Assembly (NCBI GenBank): GCA_031553705.1
Contig: JAVBLD010000036.1
Location: 1 to 34,759, forward strand
Length of the DNA: 34,759 nt
Direction of reading: 5' to 3'
From: JAVBLD01 sp031553705
GTDB lineage: Bacteria; Bacteroidota; Bacteroidia; Bacteroidales; Marinifilaceae
The notes beneath the pieces were generated by a model. The model searched no databases. It saw nothing but the letters and a program-made list of their open reading frames with translations, and was not told where the DNA came from. A program made the position numbers and the translations under genes. Below are positions 34,623 to 34,759 of this stretch, in pieces; the first letter of the stretch is position 1, and the number at the start of each line of letters is the position of its first letter.

Positions 34623-34759
34623 TGGAATTCCTAACTAAATCCGCACAAATAGTTAAGCACTTTTTGCATTTAGTTTCCAGAATTCATCTATTGTCATATT
34701 ATTCAGAGCTTTGTGGCGTCTGATTTTATTATACCAGATTTCTATGTACTCGAAGATCT
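34623..34759 (-). mobile_element. IS3-family insertion sequence, second copy, inverted relative to the first
   Basis: The element begins TGGAATTCCTAACTAAATCC at 34623 and runs off the window. It is the complement of 56-192 apart from a single base (G at 34673, C in the transposase sense). Its insertion is inside the DUF5000-type gene. The neighbouring duplication cannot be read because the other end is outside the window. Confidence 0.87.
34653..34759 (-). CDS. IS3-family transposase, C-terminal part (second copy)
   Basis: The last 35 or so codons of the transposase run from the window edge to TAA at 34653-34655. The protein sequence is identical to that of the left copy over this part, including the W-Y-N-K-I-R-R-H-K-A-L motif and the T-I-D-E-F-W ending. 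The single base difference changes TTA to CTA, both leucine. The rest of the gene lies outside the window. Confidence 0.85.
   Translation of the reverse strand, partial: IFEYIEIWYNKIRRHKALNNMTIDEFWKLNAKSA

Noticed and set aside
1..34759. CRISPR arrays, tRNA or rRNA genes
   Set aside because: No regular spaced repeats, cloverleaf patterns or rRNA-like stretches were found on either strand by eye.

Overview
The window looks like a fragment of a Bacteroidales chromosome, probably a host-associated or anaerobic genus such as Parabacteroides, Dysgonomonas or a relative. The genus is not fixed by anything seen here. The evidence is SusC/SusD pairs, an ECF sigma/FecR surface-signalling pair, Mfa/FimA-type fimbrillin lipoproteins, GldG-type ABC exporter components, and promoters of the Bacteroidetes type (TTTG about 19-20 nt before TAnnTTTG). 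No tRNA, rRNA or CRISPR array was seen. Both ends lie inside copies of one IS3-family element in inverted orientation. The last 137 bp of the element is present at both ends and differs by one synonymous base, so these are two genuine copies.

Layout, left to right. (1) 1-192: IS tail, then a non-coding repeat-rich spacer to 466. (2) 467-6061, minus strand: an ABC exporter of two paralogous 769-aa permease-GldG fusions flanking one ATPase. (3) 6207-15558, minus strand: ECF sigma factor, FecR anti-sigma, STN-domain SusC, SusD, DUF4843 lipoprotein and PKD-like lipoprotein, ending in a strong terminator. This is a complete cell-surface signalling and uptake locus without a degradative enzyme. (4) 15863-16108, plus strand: a small GlsB/YeaQ-type membrane protein. 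(5) 16213-20652, minus strand: a TPR protein with a large leader hairpin, then (in transcription order) a DHH phosphoesterase and a MarR regulator / PepD dipeptidase / free-methionine-R-sulfoxide reductase group. (6) 20653-21208: a regulatory region with two tandem promoter candidates, structured RNA and AGGCAA repeats. (7) 21209-29578, plus strand: a seven-gene fimbrial operon with a DUF3575 outer-membrane protein, a DUF5119 lipoprotein, four fimbrillin-type lipoproteins and a 667-aa lipoprotein with a C-terminal LamG-like domain that is the likely tip adhesin. (8) 30000-34622, minus strand: the distal end of a glycan-utilization locus, with a GH89 alpha-N-acetylglucosaminidase, a DUF4998/discoidin lipoprotein and the C-terminal fragment of a DUF5000-type protein cut by the right-hand IS copy.

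How the parts work together. The sigma, FecR and SusC genes form a self-contained relay: ligand at the SusCD transporter is expected to be signalled through the STN domain to FecR and release the sigma factor. The fimbrial genes give an ordered assembly set of subunits that nearly all share a T-[K/R]-A site downstream of the lipobox, as expected for protease-dependent polymerisation. The GH89 locus would act on alpha-GlcNAc-capped glycans (mucin or heparan-type), but its upstream part is separated or lost through the IS insertion.
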